DNA from: Actinomycetota bacterium
GTDB lineage: Bacteria > Actinomycetota > Thermoleophilia > Gaiellales > Gaiellaceae
NCBI GenBank assembly: GCA_013821525.1
Contig: JACDGR010000033.1
Location: 1-15,440, forward strand
Length of the DNA stretch: 15,440 bases
Reading direction: 5' to 3'
Each line of letters opens with the position of its first letter. The stretch's first letter is position 1. Below, piece by piece: positions 1-7,136 of this stretch. Under the pieces are notes generated by a model, which worked only from the letters and a program-made list of their open reading frames with translations, had not been told where the DNA came from and ran no database searches. The position numbers and the translations under genes were made by a program.

Positions 1-356
1 CGCGCGGACAGCTCCGCCGGCAGATTGCCCATGCTCCGGGTGCCCCAGCGGCCGAGCGAGAGCAGGATCGGCTCGAGCTCGCGACCGTAGGGGGTCAGTT
101 CGTAGACGGTTCCGCGGTCGGGCAGAGGCAGGAGCTCGCGCTGCACGTCGCCGGCACCCTCCAGGTGCTTCAGGCGGGCGCTCAGGGTGTTCGTGCCGAT
201 TCCTGGGAGACCGTCGGCGAGGTCGCCGAAGCGCAGCGGCCCGAGCAAGAGGTCGCGAACGATCAGCGGCGCCCAACGGTCGCCGATCACATCGAGCGCA
301 GCCGCGATCCCGCACAGCTGCGCATAGCTCCGACCGGTTTCAGCTGGGGCAGCCAT
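1..356 (-). CDS. HxlR-family winged-helix transcriptional regulator (C-terminus cut by window edge)
   Basis: The reading frame on the reverse strand opens with ATG at 356 and runs off the left edge, giving 118 visible codons. The protein starts MAAPAETGRSYAQLCGIAAA. Features typical of HxlR proteins are the early Cys15, an LDVIGDRWAPLIVRDLL segment (about 21-37), a recognition-helix region rich in N/T/L around GTNTLSARLKHLE (54-66), and a wing ending in YELTPYGRELEPIL (85-98). HxlR proteins bind DNA as dimers, and several (the YodB/HypR type) sense quinones or electrophiles through the N-terminal Cys; that this one does is inference. An in-frame TGA lies just upstream at 372-374 and there is no alternative start between, so the start is well supported. 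It is divergent from a small ABM-like gene and probably controls the shared intergenic region. The last part of the wing/dimerisation helix is missing only because the window ends. Confidence 0.88.
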   Translation of the reverse strand, partial: MAAPAETGRSYAQLCGIAAALDVIGDRWAPLIVRDLLLGPLRFGDLADGLPGIGTNTLSARLKHLEGAGDVQRELLPLPDRGTVYELTPYGRELEPILLSLGRWGTRSMGNLPAELSA

Positions 357-394
357 ACTGCGGTCATCTAATCACACTTACTGAATCGAACCTA

Positions 395-411
395 ACTTGT
401 ATTCTGCAAGT
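395..411. promoter_or_regulatory. Palindromic operator candidate between the HxlR gene and the 458-1173 operon
   Basis: ACTTGTATTCTGCAAGT is a 17-bp imperfect palindrome with perfect ACTTG/CAAGT arms. It lies in the AT-rich 101-bp divergent spacer, 39 bp from the HxlR start and 47 bp from the downstream start. The spacing and symmetry fit a dimeric winged-helix regulator such as the adjacent HxlR protein. TATTCT inside it and TAGCTT just after it could each serve as a -10 hexamer for the rightward operon, so binding would block RNA polymerase. The palindrome is seen directly; the assignment to HxlR is inference from position. Confidence 0.42.
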
Positions 412-457
412 AGCTTCGAATAGGGTGATCACCACTTCGAGCAAAAGGACGCATCCG

Positions 458-760
458 ATGAGCACGCACACGATCGTTCGCTATCGCACGACCCCCGAGG
501 CTGCCGACGAGAACGCGCGCCTCGTGGCCGATGTCTACGCGGCGCTCGCCGAGCTCGACCCTGACGACTTTCGCTACACGACCTACCGTCTCACCGGCGG
601 CGTCTCGTTCGTGCACGTCGCACAGTCGGACGGCGATACGAACCCGCTGCAGAGCCTGCCGGCGTTCGCCGAGTTCCAGCGCGACCTGCAGGCGCGCTGC
701 GTCGAGCCGCCCGCACCGACCCAGGCGAGCGTCGTCGGCTCGTATGGGTTCGCAGCATGA
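458..760 (+). CDS. Small hypothetical protein, antibiotic-biosynthesis-monooxygenase-like (dimeric alpha/beta barrel)
   Basis: A 100-residue protein, start MSTHTIVRYRTTPEAADENA. The in-frame GTG at 425 is rejected because AAAGGA at 444-449 is an excellent ribosome binding site 8 nt before ATG 458. The opening beta strand (THTIVRYRT), the long helix with ENARLVADVYAALAEL, and a second strand pair (FRYTTYRL, VSFVHVAQ) followed by a helix FAEFQRDLQARC look like the ferredoxin-like fold of ABM or stress-responsive barrel proteins. Some such proteins oxidise quinols or phenols, but no catalytic residue can be assigned here, so function is open. Its stop overlaps the next start (ATGA at 757-760), so the two genes are translationally coupled. 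Divergence from an HxlR regulator is a common setting for this kind of small protein. Confidence 0.78.
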   Translation: MSTHTIVRYRTTPEAADENARLVADVYAALAELDPDDFRYTTYRLTGGVSFVHVAQSDGDTNPLQSLPAFAEFQRDLQARCVEPPAPTQASVVGSYGFAA

Positions 761-1173
761 GCACAGCAGTGAAAGGCACGGGGACGCGCGAGGATCCCTG
801 GCAGCTGAAGACGCCGCCCGGCAAGGCTGCGTATGAGATGTGGAAGGACGAGGACGCCGATCCACCCGCGCTCGTCTGCCAGGTCGGAAGCACGCAGCTG
901 CGCTACCACCTGAGCGCGATCGAAGACCTGCACGCGATGCTAAAAGCGCACGGCGACTGGGTGCCGCTCGGCGGAGCGGACGAGCAGAAGCCGGCGCCGG
1001 AAGAGACGGTCGAGGCGTGGGGCCGCTCGCCCGAGAATCCGGTCGGCGGCTGGTACGGCCTGAAGAAGGGGCTGCGGGGCCGGTTCGGCGTCTATCTCCC
1101 CCCGCTCCTCGAGGCGCTCGGGCTCGCCGAGCTCACCCACGACGCGCGCAACAACCAGATGCGCGCGCTGTAG
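757..1173 (+). CDS. DUF6855-like conserved hypothetical protein
   Basis: A 138-residue protein beginning MSTAVKGTGTREDPWQLKTP. I recognise the general pattern of a conserved actinobacterial/proteobacterial family (DUF6855, from memory): an opening GTGTREDPWQLKTPPG segment, a central LVCQVGSTQLRYHLSAIEDL beta-rich part, LHAMLKAHGDWVPLGGADEQKP, then the invariant-looking VEAWGRSPENPVGGWYGLKK and a C-terminal GRFGVYLPPLLEALGLAELTH ending NNQMRAL. No membrane segment, signal peptide or known catalytic motif is visible. Start ATG 757 overlaps the preceding stop TGA 758-760, so it is the second cistron of a coupled pair under the HxlR-controlled promoter. The biochemical role is unknown. The family is almost always seen as a small stand-alone domain, and length here is normal. 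Confidence 0.8.
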   Translation: MSTAVKGTGTREDPWQLKTPPGKAAYEMWKDEDADPPALVCQVGSTQLRYHLSAIEDLHAMLKAHGDWVPLGGADEQKPAPEETVEAWGRSPENPVGGWYGLKKGLRGRFGVYLPPLLEALGLAELTHDARNNQMRAL

Positions 1174-1219
1174 AAAGCAAGTGCGGTTGCATAAATGAGA
1201 GCGAGCCGCGGACGAGCGG

Positions 1220-2053
1220 TCAGCGCAACCGAGGTGCTGCCGCCGGTGGAAGACTCAGGTCAAGCCGGTGCGCGATGTGATCCATCCGGTCGCGCGAGAG
1301 TGAGCCACCTTTGTTGAGTCGTTTGCGGAGCGCACCTGGATAGAGCACCCAGATGTTGCCGACCTGGAATGGGAAATCGGTCAGTCCCCATTCCGAGTCG
1401 ACGAAGCAGAGGCCGCCGTAGACCAGGGTTCCTTTGATCTCTGGATCGCCTTTGACCGCTGCGAGCACCGCTTCGACTTGTTTCTCGACACCCTTGACCA
1501 GCTTTGTGCGATCTCGACCGCCGACGAAAACCTTGTTGTCCGGCCGCCAGAACGGCCCGGTTGGCCGTTGAACAACCTTCCCGGTGTAGCTCTTCGCATC
1601 GATGACCCAGATGCCCACCGGCGCGACGAAGATGTGATCGATGTTCCCACGAGTCCCGGGAATCAGGCGGTCGTGGAACGAGATGACGGCATCTCCGACT
1701 TCCTTGCCCACAAACGCGGCAAGCCTCGCTTCCCCACTGCTCCCTTTACCCCACGACGCTGCTGTGTCGCGACTGGCCATCGCTTCGGCGACGGCTGCAG
1801 CGTGATCGCCGTACCGCCTGCGAGCCTCCTCGACGCGCTTGTCCGCCCGCCGCGCACCCTCGAGTGCGGCTGAGGCTCCTGGAACGCCTGTAATGAGCTG
1901 GGTCTCGTCCGGCGCGCAGGCAACGCAATACGCCTCTTTAGTCGTCCGATTCCAGAATGCCTCGGCGCCCGCCGAGAGGGGGAGGCCGCACTTCGCGCAC
2001 TGGGCGGGGTAGCGGAGTTTCAGCCGACGAGGGTTGCTGCTGCCTTCAGACAT
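1220..2053 (-). CDS. NERD (nuclease-related) domain protein with N-terminal zinc finger
   Basis: A 277-residue protein. At the N-terminus CAKC (19-22) and CVAC (43-46) form a four-cysteine zinc ribbon. Residues about 65-100 are charged, helical and probably coiled. The NERD domain follows (about 104-205): GSSGEARLAAFVG with Glu108, NIDHIFVAPVGIWVIDAK with Asp139, Asp152 and Lys154, then SYTGKV. The Asp-X(n)-Asp-X-Lys pattern matches the PD-(D/E)XK nuclease core to which NERD domains are related, so it may cut nucleic acid; activity is not proven by the motif. The C-terminus (206-277) includes VYGGLCFVDSEWG and is a normal NERD tail. There is no strong Shine-Dalgarno before ATG 2053; GATAGT 11 nt upstream could be a -10 for a very short leader. 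Codon and base use are less GC-rich than the flanking genes. It follows the PLD-helicase gene in the same orientation with a 222-bp gap. Confidence 0.87.
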   Translation of the reverse strand: MSEGSSNPRRLKLRYPAQCAKCGLPLSAGAEAFWNRTTKEAYCVACAPDETQLITGVPGASAALEGARRADKRVEEARRRYGDHAAAVAEAMASRDTAASWGKGSSGEARLAAFVGKEVGDAVISFHDRLIPGTRGNIDHIFVAPVGIWVIDAKSYTGKVVQRPTGPFWRPDNKVFVGGRDRTKLVKGVEKQVEAVLAAVKGDPEIKGTLVYGGLCFVDSEWGLTDFPFQVGNIWVLYPGALRKRLNKGGSLSRDRMDHIAHRLDLSLPPAAAPRLR

Positions 2054-2109
2054 AAACTGGAAGCACTATCAGTTGCGAGCGGTACGAGCAACCCGCCGGA
2101 CATGGACAC

Positions 2110-2149
2110 CGTCGGCCGCGCGCCGGCGCACCGCGGCCCATCACCGACG
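2110..2149. other. Structured intergenic element: bulged GC hairpin between the helicase and NERD genes
   Basis: The 222-bp gap 2054-2275 holds no supported gene. Within it CGTCGGCCGCG (2110-2120) can pair with CGCGG (2132-2136) and CCGACG (2144-2149), leaving a 7-nt bulge on one side and an 11-nt loop whose edge is part of the perfect palindrome GCGCCGGCGC (2120-2129). As read from the minus strand it lies downstream of the helicase stop and upstream of the NERD start. It could be a factor-assisted terminator or a processed or structured 5' leader of the NERD mRNA. No T-run follows on either strand, so it is not a classical intrinsic terminator. The rest of the gap shows only an 11-bp direct repeat GCCGCCGGCTC at 2162-2172 and 2221-2231. 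Confidence 0.4.
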
Positions 2150-2275
2150 TTGCAGCGGATTGCCGCCGGCTCGATTCCGCCTCCCCCGTGCTGAATCCGT
2201 CGCGCCGAGATCAGGCTGTCGCCGCCGGCTCCTCCAGCCACAGCCGGTTTGACTTCCGCGTGGGCGAGCTCGTGG

Positions 2276-5200
2276 TTACGCGACCGCAGCCGCAAAGGCC
2301 GCGTATAGATCGCCCGGGAGCCTGTGCTCGAGCCTCCATTGGAAGGCGATCGGTCGATCGCCCTCATGCGAAACGTATGACGCAGGCCCGAGACACCAGA
2401 ACGCTCGATCGTCAGCGCGGAGTCGCGCAAACAAAACCACGTTTGTACGGCGCTGGCGATGGTTGATGTAGCGCTGACCGGTATTGCTCTCGAGGGAGGT
2501 CGCGCCCTGGCTCTCCCAATGCAAGAGGTCGGAGCTAATCGCGTAGTCGCGGTAACGAGTTGTCGGCGAGAATCCACCCGTGCTCTTGTCGAGTGTGAAC
2601 GCAAACAGATCTGTCTGCGACGCCTCGTCCCATTGCACTCCGGTCTGCCACGTTGCGGGCTTCGCGCCTACACCCGATCCGAACGCCGCGAGTATCTCAT
2701 TGCGTGTATAGCGTGCGTGGACGCGGAGCGGCACGCCATCGATCCGCAAGGGCGGGTGGAGGTGGTCGACGCGTTGCTTCAAAAGTTCGAACAAATCACG
2801 TAGCTCAGCAACCACCTGCGGGTGACGCCAGAGTTGCGCGACTGCGGCATCGTTCGGATGGGACGCGGAATGACTTGTGATCGAGGCCGTGAGCATTCTC
2901 AGCCAACGCTGATCGATGACTGAAAGGTTTTTCGCCGCGGGCACTTCCGAGGTGAGAAGTCCGTAGTAGGCGTCGAGACGAGCGTGATCGTCGACGTGAA
3001 GCATCCGGCCAACCGCCCTAAGTAGCGCCACCTCGTCGTTCCCTGGTGGCTTGGTCGGTAGACCCGCGGTTCGTCGCAGCTCTGTCCAGCTGTGGTTTCC
3101 CGCATACAGATCTTCGAGCTCAAGTCCGGTTTCTTCGAGATATTGAGCTAGCGACACGTCGCCGAGCGCCCGAAGCTCCGCTTGCCGATCTCGCCATGTG
3201 CTCGGAAGCGACTCTCGTATGCTCCGTAAGACAGCGTCCTTCGCGACAGGGTCGAGCTGGAGATGGCAACCAGCGGGAAGAAATGGAAACGCCTCCTTCG
3301 TCGCGCGTTCGAGCTCGGCGCGCGAAAGACCAAGCAGCGCTCGGAACCGCCGATCAAGCCGGAACTCTTTGCGATGCATCCCGATGAAGTCGAGAACGGT
3401 GCAGTAGGCCTTGCCGGGGTGTAGCCGAAGCCCGCGTCCGAGTTGCTGAAGAAAGAGGGTCGCGCTGTCAGTCGGCCGGAGCAGCAACAAGGTGTCGACG
3501 TTTGGCACGTCGACCCCCTCGTTGAAGAGGTCTACAGCGAACACCACCCTGAGTTCACCCTGTTCCAAGTCTCGAAGCACCTGAGCACGTTCACCCGAAG
3601 GAGTCGACGCGGAAACGGCCACCGAAGTCACCCCGGCTTTGTTGAACTCGTTCGCCATAAACTCGGCATGCGCAACGCTCACACAGAACCCGAGTGCACG
3701 CATTGCTCCCGGATCCCCCACCTTCCCGCGAATCTGCTCCAGCACGCGGCGAACCCACGCATGGTCTGCGGTCAGGACGTTGGTGAGCGCATCCGTGTCG
3801 TATCCGCGCCCGCGGCGCCACGGCACCTCTCGCAGGTCGAGGCCGTCGTGAATGCCGTAGTAGGCGAACGGGGCCAAATATTGCTGATCAATCGCATCCC
3901 AGACTCGCAGTTCGGCAGCGATCCGCCCATCAAAGTACGAAACGACGTCCAGTCCATCCGAGCGCTCAGGCGTCGCCGTCAGTCCGAGCAACTGCTTAGG
4001 CTGAATGCATTCTAGGAGGGCTCGGTAGGTTGGCGCGGCAGCGTGGTGGAACTCGTCGACAATTACGACGTCGAAGTGCTCGGGCTGGATCCCCGCGACG
4101 CCCGATGCCGTCAGAGCCTGAATTGACGCGAACACGTGGTCGAACCGTCGAGGACGATGTGCGCCGACCCAGAGCTCGCCGAACGACGAATCGCGCAGCG
4201 CGTGTCGAAAGGTATTGAGGCTCTGATCGAGGATTTCTGAGCGATGTGCGACGAAGAGCAGCCGATCGCGACTCAAACGTTGTCTCAGTCGTGCGTAGTC
4301 GACAGCCGCCATCACGGTCTTTCCTGTTCCAGTTGCGGCGACCAACAGATTTCTCGTGTGACCTTCCTCTCGCGCGACTTCAACTAGCTCTAGCAATCGC
4401 TCCTGAAAAGGTCTCAGCTCGATGTCGGCCAGCGTGAGTCGAATCACGTCACGTGTCTCCGGAACGTCCGTTAGGCGGGCGAACTCATCAGGGTCGTAGT
4501 CGATGAAGTCGCGACTAGCCCAATAGGCCTTGAACACCGCATCGATCTTGGCGAGCGCGTCCGGATTGAGCACGCCCGACAGCCTTACGTTCCACTCCAG
4601 ACCAGACACTTGAGCCGAATACGTCAGGTTGGAGGAGCCCACGTAGGCGGTCGAGTACTCCTCTTGCCGATGAAAGAGCCACGCTTTCGCGTGGAGCCGC
4701 GTGCTCGAGAGGTCGTACGAAACCCGAACATCCGCACCTGCATCGACGAGCGCGTCGATGGCGCGCTGCTCGGTGCTGTTCGTATATGTAGATGTCAGAA
4801 CACGGAGAGACTTGCCATCGGCGCAATGACGCGTTAGGGACTCAAGCAACGGGCGCACGCCACTCCACCGAATGAAGGCCATCACGAGATCAATTGAGGC
4901 CGCGGAGTCGATCTCAGCCTTGAGCTCGTGGCCGACAGATGGTTCTCCGGGCGCGTTCGTAAAGACCGTCGTATCGAGAAGCGGTGTTAGTGGACGCTCG
5001 ATGGCTCGAGGTGTCCCGTCTGGCTGTCGGCGCAACAGTGCGCGAAGAACTTGAGCGTCTTTCGTCGGCGTGACAGACGCCACATCAAGCCCAGGGATTA
5101 CTTCGCTCACGATCCTGAGGACCTCTCGCGCAAGGCGAATCCCTTCGGCCGCCTGTTTCCCCTCTTCTGCGGCTGAAACCGCCGCGCGAATGACACGGGA

Positions 5201-5377
5201 AAGATGTCGTGCCACCCGGTCGGGCGCCTCTGCTTCGCTCAGGTCCGAGCGTTCGGCGATGAGCGATTCGGGAAGGTCTTCTAACTGAGCCTGCAGCGCT
5301 GCAGTGATTAGAGCCTCTCGCAGGCCGGGCGAAAGCTCATCGCGCATCGTGTGGAGTCTTTCACCCCCACCGGCCAC
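2276..5377 (-). CDS. PLD-nuclease / SF2 DEAD-like helicase / DUF3427 multidomain protein
   Basis: A 1033-residue protein with three parts. (1) Residues about 130-300 are a phospholipase-D-like nuclease domain: FTNAPGEPSVGHEL, VMAFIRWSGVRPLLESL, one HKD-type motif LHAKAWLF (His229, Lys231), GSSNLT (247-252) and Glu261. (2) Residues about 318-690 are an SF2 helicase: Walker A AATGTGKT (347-354), DEFH box (441-444), motif III LTATPER (466-472), and motifs V/VI FNEGVDVPNVD and QQLGRGLRL (644-652). (3) Residues about 735-1033 are a DUF3427-type C-terminus. The whole gives an ATP-driven DNA translocase/helicase tied to a nuclease-fold domain. A single HKD motif implies that the PLD site forms by dimerisation. 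GTG 5377 is chosen because TAAGAT (5384-5389) sits 6 nt upstream like a leaderless promoter. ATG 5347 (residue 11, MRDELSPGLREALI) is the alternative and resembles usual family N-termini. GC is lower than in the flanking genes, consistent with horizontal acquisition. Confidence 0.92.
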   Translation of the reverse strand: MAGGGERLHTMRDELSPGLREALITAALQAQLEDLPESLIAERSDLSEAEAPDRVARHLSRVIRAAVSAAEEGKQAAEGIRLAREVLRIVSEVIPGLDVASVTPTKDAQVLRALLRRQPDGTPRAIERPLTPLLDTTVFTNAPGEPSVGHELKAEIDSAASIDLVMAFIRWSGVRPLLESLTRHCADGKSLRVLTSTYTNSTEQRAIDALVDAGADVRVSYDLSSTRLHAKAWLFHRQEEYSTAYVGSSNLTYSAQVSGLEWNVRLSGVLNPDALAKIDAVFKAYWASRDFIDYDPDEFARLTDVPETRDVIRLTLADIELRPFQERLLELVEVAREEGHTRNLLVAATGTGKTVMAAVDYARLRQRLSRDRLLFVAHRSEILDQSLNTFRHALRDSSFGELWVGAHRPRRFDHVFASIQALTASGVAGIQPEHFDVVIVDEFHHAAAPTYRALLECIQPKQLLGLTATPERSDGLDVVSYFDGRIAAELRVWDAIDQQYLAPFAYYGIHDGLDLREVPWRRGRGYDTDALTNVLTADHAWVRRVLEQIRGKVGDPGAMRALGFCVSVAHAEFMANEFNKAGVTSVAVSASTPSGERAQVLRDLEQGELRVVFAVDLFNEGVDVPNVDTLLLLRPTDSATLFLQQLGRGLRLHPGKAYCTVLDFIGMHRKEFRLDRRFRALLGLSRAELERATKEAFPFLPAGCHLQLDPVAKDAVLRSIRESLPSTWRDRQAELRALGDVSLAQYLEETGLELEDLYAGNHSWTELRRTAGLPTKPPGNDEVALLRAVGRMLHVDDHARLDAYYGLLTSEVPAAKNLSVIDQRWLRMLTASITSHSASHPNDAAVAQLWRHPQVVAELRDLFELLKQRVDHLHPPLRIDGVPLRVHARYTRNEILAAFGSGVGAKPATWQTGVQWDEASQTDLFAFTLDKSTGGFSPTTRYRDYAISSDLLHWESQGATSLESNTGQRYINHRQRRTNVVLFARLRADDRAFWCLGPASYVSHEGDRPIAFQWRLEHRLPGDLYAAFAAAVA

Positions 5378-5383
5378 CCCTCC

Positions 5384-5413
5384 ATCTTACCGAGCGCCGC
5401 CCGTGAGTCGGTA
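5384..5413. promoter_or_regulatory. Divergent promoter region: leaderless-type -10 for the helicase and an inverted repeat
   Basis: On the minus strand TAAGAT at 5389-5384 lies 6 nt before the helicase GTG, the geometry of a leaderless transcript. TACCGA (5388-5393) and TCGGTA (5408-5413) are perfect inverted arms separated by 14 nt and overlap this -10, so a dimeric regulator binding there could silence the helicase. On the plus strand TAGCTT (5412-5417) overlaps the right arm and could be a -10 for glgP with a leader of about 18-24 nt. No convincing -35 box is visible on either strand. The arms are short, so chance occurrence is possible. Confidence 0.35.
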
Positions 5414-5441
5414 GCTTTGTCGGCGGCCTCGGGCGTTGCTC

Positions 5442-7136
5442 ATGACTAACAGTGAATCCACACAGACCTGGTGGGCGGATATCCCGGACTCCAGCGAAAC
5501 AATCGCTTACTTCTCGATGGAGTTCGGGATCGAGGAGTCGCTGCCGATCTACAGCGGCGGCCTCGGCGTGCTTGCCGGCGACCACCTGAAGGCGGCGGCT
5601 GAGCTCGGGATCCCGCTCGTCGGCGTCGGTCTGCTCTACCGCGGCGGGTACTTCCACCAGGGGGTCGACGAGGCTGGGCGGCAGACCGAGAGCTACGAGC
5701 GCGTCGAGCCCGAGGCCCTTGGCTTGCACCGCGAGGACGTGACCGTTGACGTCGACCTCGCCGGCGAGACGATCTCCGCGAACGTCTGGCGCAAGGACGT
5801 TGGCACAGGAGATGGACACATCGTTCCGCTCTACCTGCTCGAGGTCGACTGGCTGACCGACGCGCTCTACTCCGGCGACCGCGAGCACCGCATCCGCCAG
5901 GAGCTCCTGCTCGGTGTCGGCGGCGTGCGCGCGCTCGAGGCGCTCGGTGTTGGCGCGACCGTTTTCCACATGAACGAAGGCCACTCCGCCTTCCTCGCGA
6001 TCGAGCGCATCCGCTCCTTCGTCCAGCACGGCATGAGCACCGAGGCTGCGATGGCTCGCGTCAAGGCCTCCACCGTCTTCACGACGCACACGCCCGTGCC
6101 CGCCGGGAACGAGATCTTCGGCACCGACCTCGTCGCCCGCTACGTCGAACCGCTGGCTGCCGAGGCCGGGATCGACGAGGCGGAGTTCCTCGCACTCGGT
6201 GATTTCGGCGAGGACGGCGCGTTCGGGCTCACGCCGATGTCGCTGCGCCTCTCCGCCTACGCGAACGGCGTCTCCGCCCTGCACGGCGAGGTAGCCCGCG
6301 AGATGTGGTCGTCGCTCGACGGCGTCGACACCGAGATCGGGCACGTCACGAACGGCGTCCACCTCGGCACCTGGCTCGACCCCGACCTGACCGATCTGCT
6401 CGCCGAGACCGGCGTCTCGCCCTCCGCCCCGCCCGAGAATGCCGGCTGGGAGAAGGCCGCGAGCATCGACCGCGACGCACTCTGGCGCGTGCACTCCGCC
6501 TCGAAACTCCGCCTCGCCGAGCTGACGCACCTCGACCCCGAGCGACTGACGATCGGCTTCGCGCGACGCTTCGCGACCTACAAGCGCGCCGCGCTCGTCT
6601 ACACCGACCTCGAGCGCCTGCTCGCGCTGCCCGTGCAGCTCGTCGTCGCCGGCAAGGCCCACCCGCAGGACAACCCGGGCAAGGACGTCATGCAAGAGAT
6701 CATCGAGCTCTCGCGCCAACACTCCGACCGCATCGTCTTCCTCGAGGACTACGACATCGGCCTCGCCCAGACAATCATCCCCGGCTGCGACATCTGGCTC
6801 AACAACCCCACCCGCCCCCTCGAGGCCTCCGGCACTTCCGGCATGAAGGCCGCCGTCAACGGCGTCCTCAACCTCTCCGTCCTCGACGGCTGGTGGCCCG
6901 AGGGCTATGACCCCGACGTCGGCTGGGCGATCGACGGCGTCTCCGACGAGGCCGACCTCGAACAGCTCTACCGCCTCCTCGAGGAGCAGGTCGTGCCCGC
7001 CTGGCAGGACCGCGAACGCTGGCTCGAGATGATGACCGCGTCGATCACCAAGCTCTCGCCGCGGTTCTCGATGCACCGCGCCGTGATCGAGTACGTCGAG
7101 CGCTACTACCTGCCGGCCGCACGCGCGTCGCAGTAA
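5442..7136 (+). CDS. glgP: Alpha-glucan phosphorylase, short GT35 form
   Basis: A 564-residue cytoplasmic enzyme that releases glucose-1-phosphate from glycogen or maltodextrin using phosphate and pyridoxal phosphate. Diagnostic segments in order are IAYFSMEFGIEESLPIYSGG with GLGVLAGDHLKAAAELG, VFHMNEGHSAF, VFTTHTPVPAGNE, IGHVTNGVHLGTW, IGFARRFATYKRA, and EASGTSGMKAAVNGVLNLSV, in which Lys469 is the expected PLP Schiff-base lysine. It is about 280 residues shorter than the classic 800-850-residue glycogen phosphorylases and matches the shorter bacterial/archaeal subgroup (TIGR02094-like) that lacks the long N-terminal regulatory region. ATG 5442 is preferred over the in-frame TTG 5436; neither has a good Shine-Dalgarno. 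No other glycogen gene is adjacent, and it stands as a single cistron between the helicase and an exporter gene. A 631-codon antisense open frame covers it and is a GC artefact. Confidence 0.94.
   Translation: MTNSESTQTWWADIPDSSETIAYFSMEFGIEESLPIYSGGLGVLAGDHLKAAAELGIPLVGVGLLYRGGYFHQGVDEAGRQTESYERVEPEALGLHREDVTVDVDLAGETISANVWRKDVGTGDGHIVPLYLLEVDWLTDALYSGDREHRIRQELLLGVGGVRALEALGVGATVFHMNEGHSAFLAIERIRSFVQHGMSTEAAMARVKASTVFTTHTPVPAGNEIFGTDLVARYVEPLAAEAGIDEAEFLALGDFGEDGAFGLTPMSLRLSAYANGVSALHGEVAREMWSSLDGVDTEIGHVTNGVHLGTWLDPDLTDLLAETGVSPSAPPENAGWEKAASIDRDALWRVHSASKLRLAELTHLDPERLTIGFARRFATYKRAALVYTDLERLLALPVQLVVAGKAHPQDNPGKDVMQEIIELSRQHSDRIVFLEDYDIGLAQTIIPGCDIWLNNPTRPLEASGTSGMKAAVNGVLNLSVLDGWWPEGYDPDVGWAIDGVSDEADLEQLYRLLEEQVVPAWQDRERWLEMMTASITKLSPRFSMHRAVIEYVERYYLPAARASQ

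Noticed and set aside
1184..1231. Inverted repeat CGGTTGC...GCAACCG plus inner CCGC/GCGG between the convergent DUF6855 and NERD genes as a bidirectional terminator
   Set aside because: Long loop, right arm inside the NERD coding end, and no T-run on either strand; too weak to annotate.
1174..5441. Attachment-site direct repeats flanking the low-GC island
   Set aside because: Comparison of the left (1174-1219) and right (5378-5441) borders by eye found no shared word beyond 5-6 bp, and there is no tRNA or integrase.
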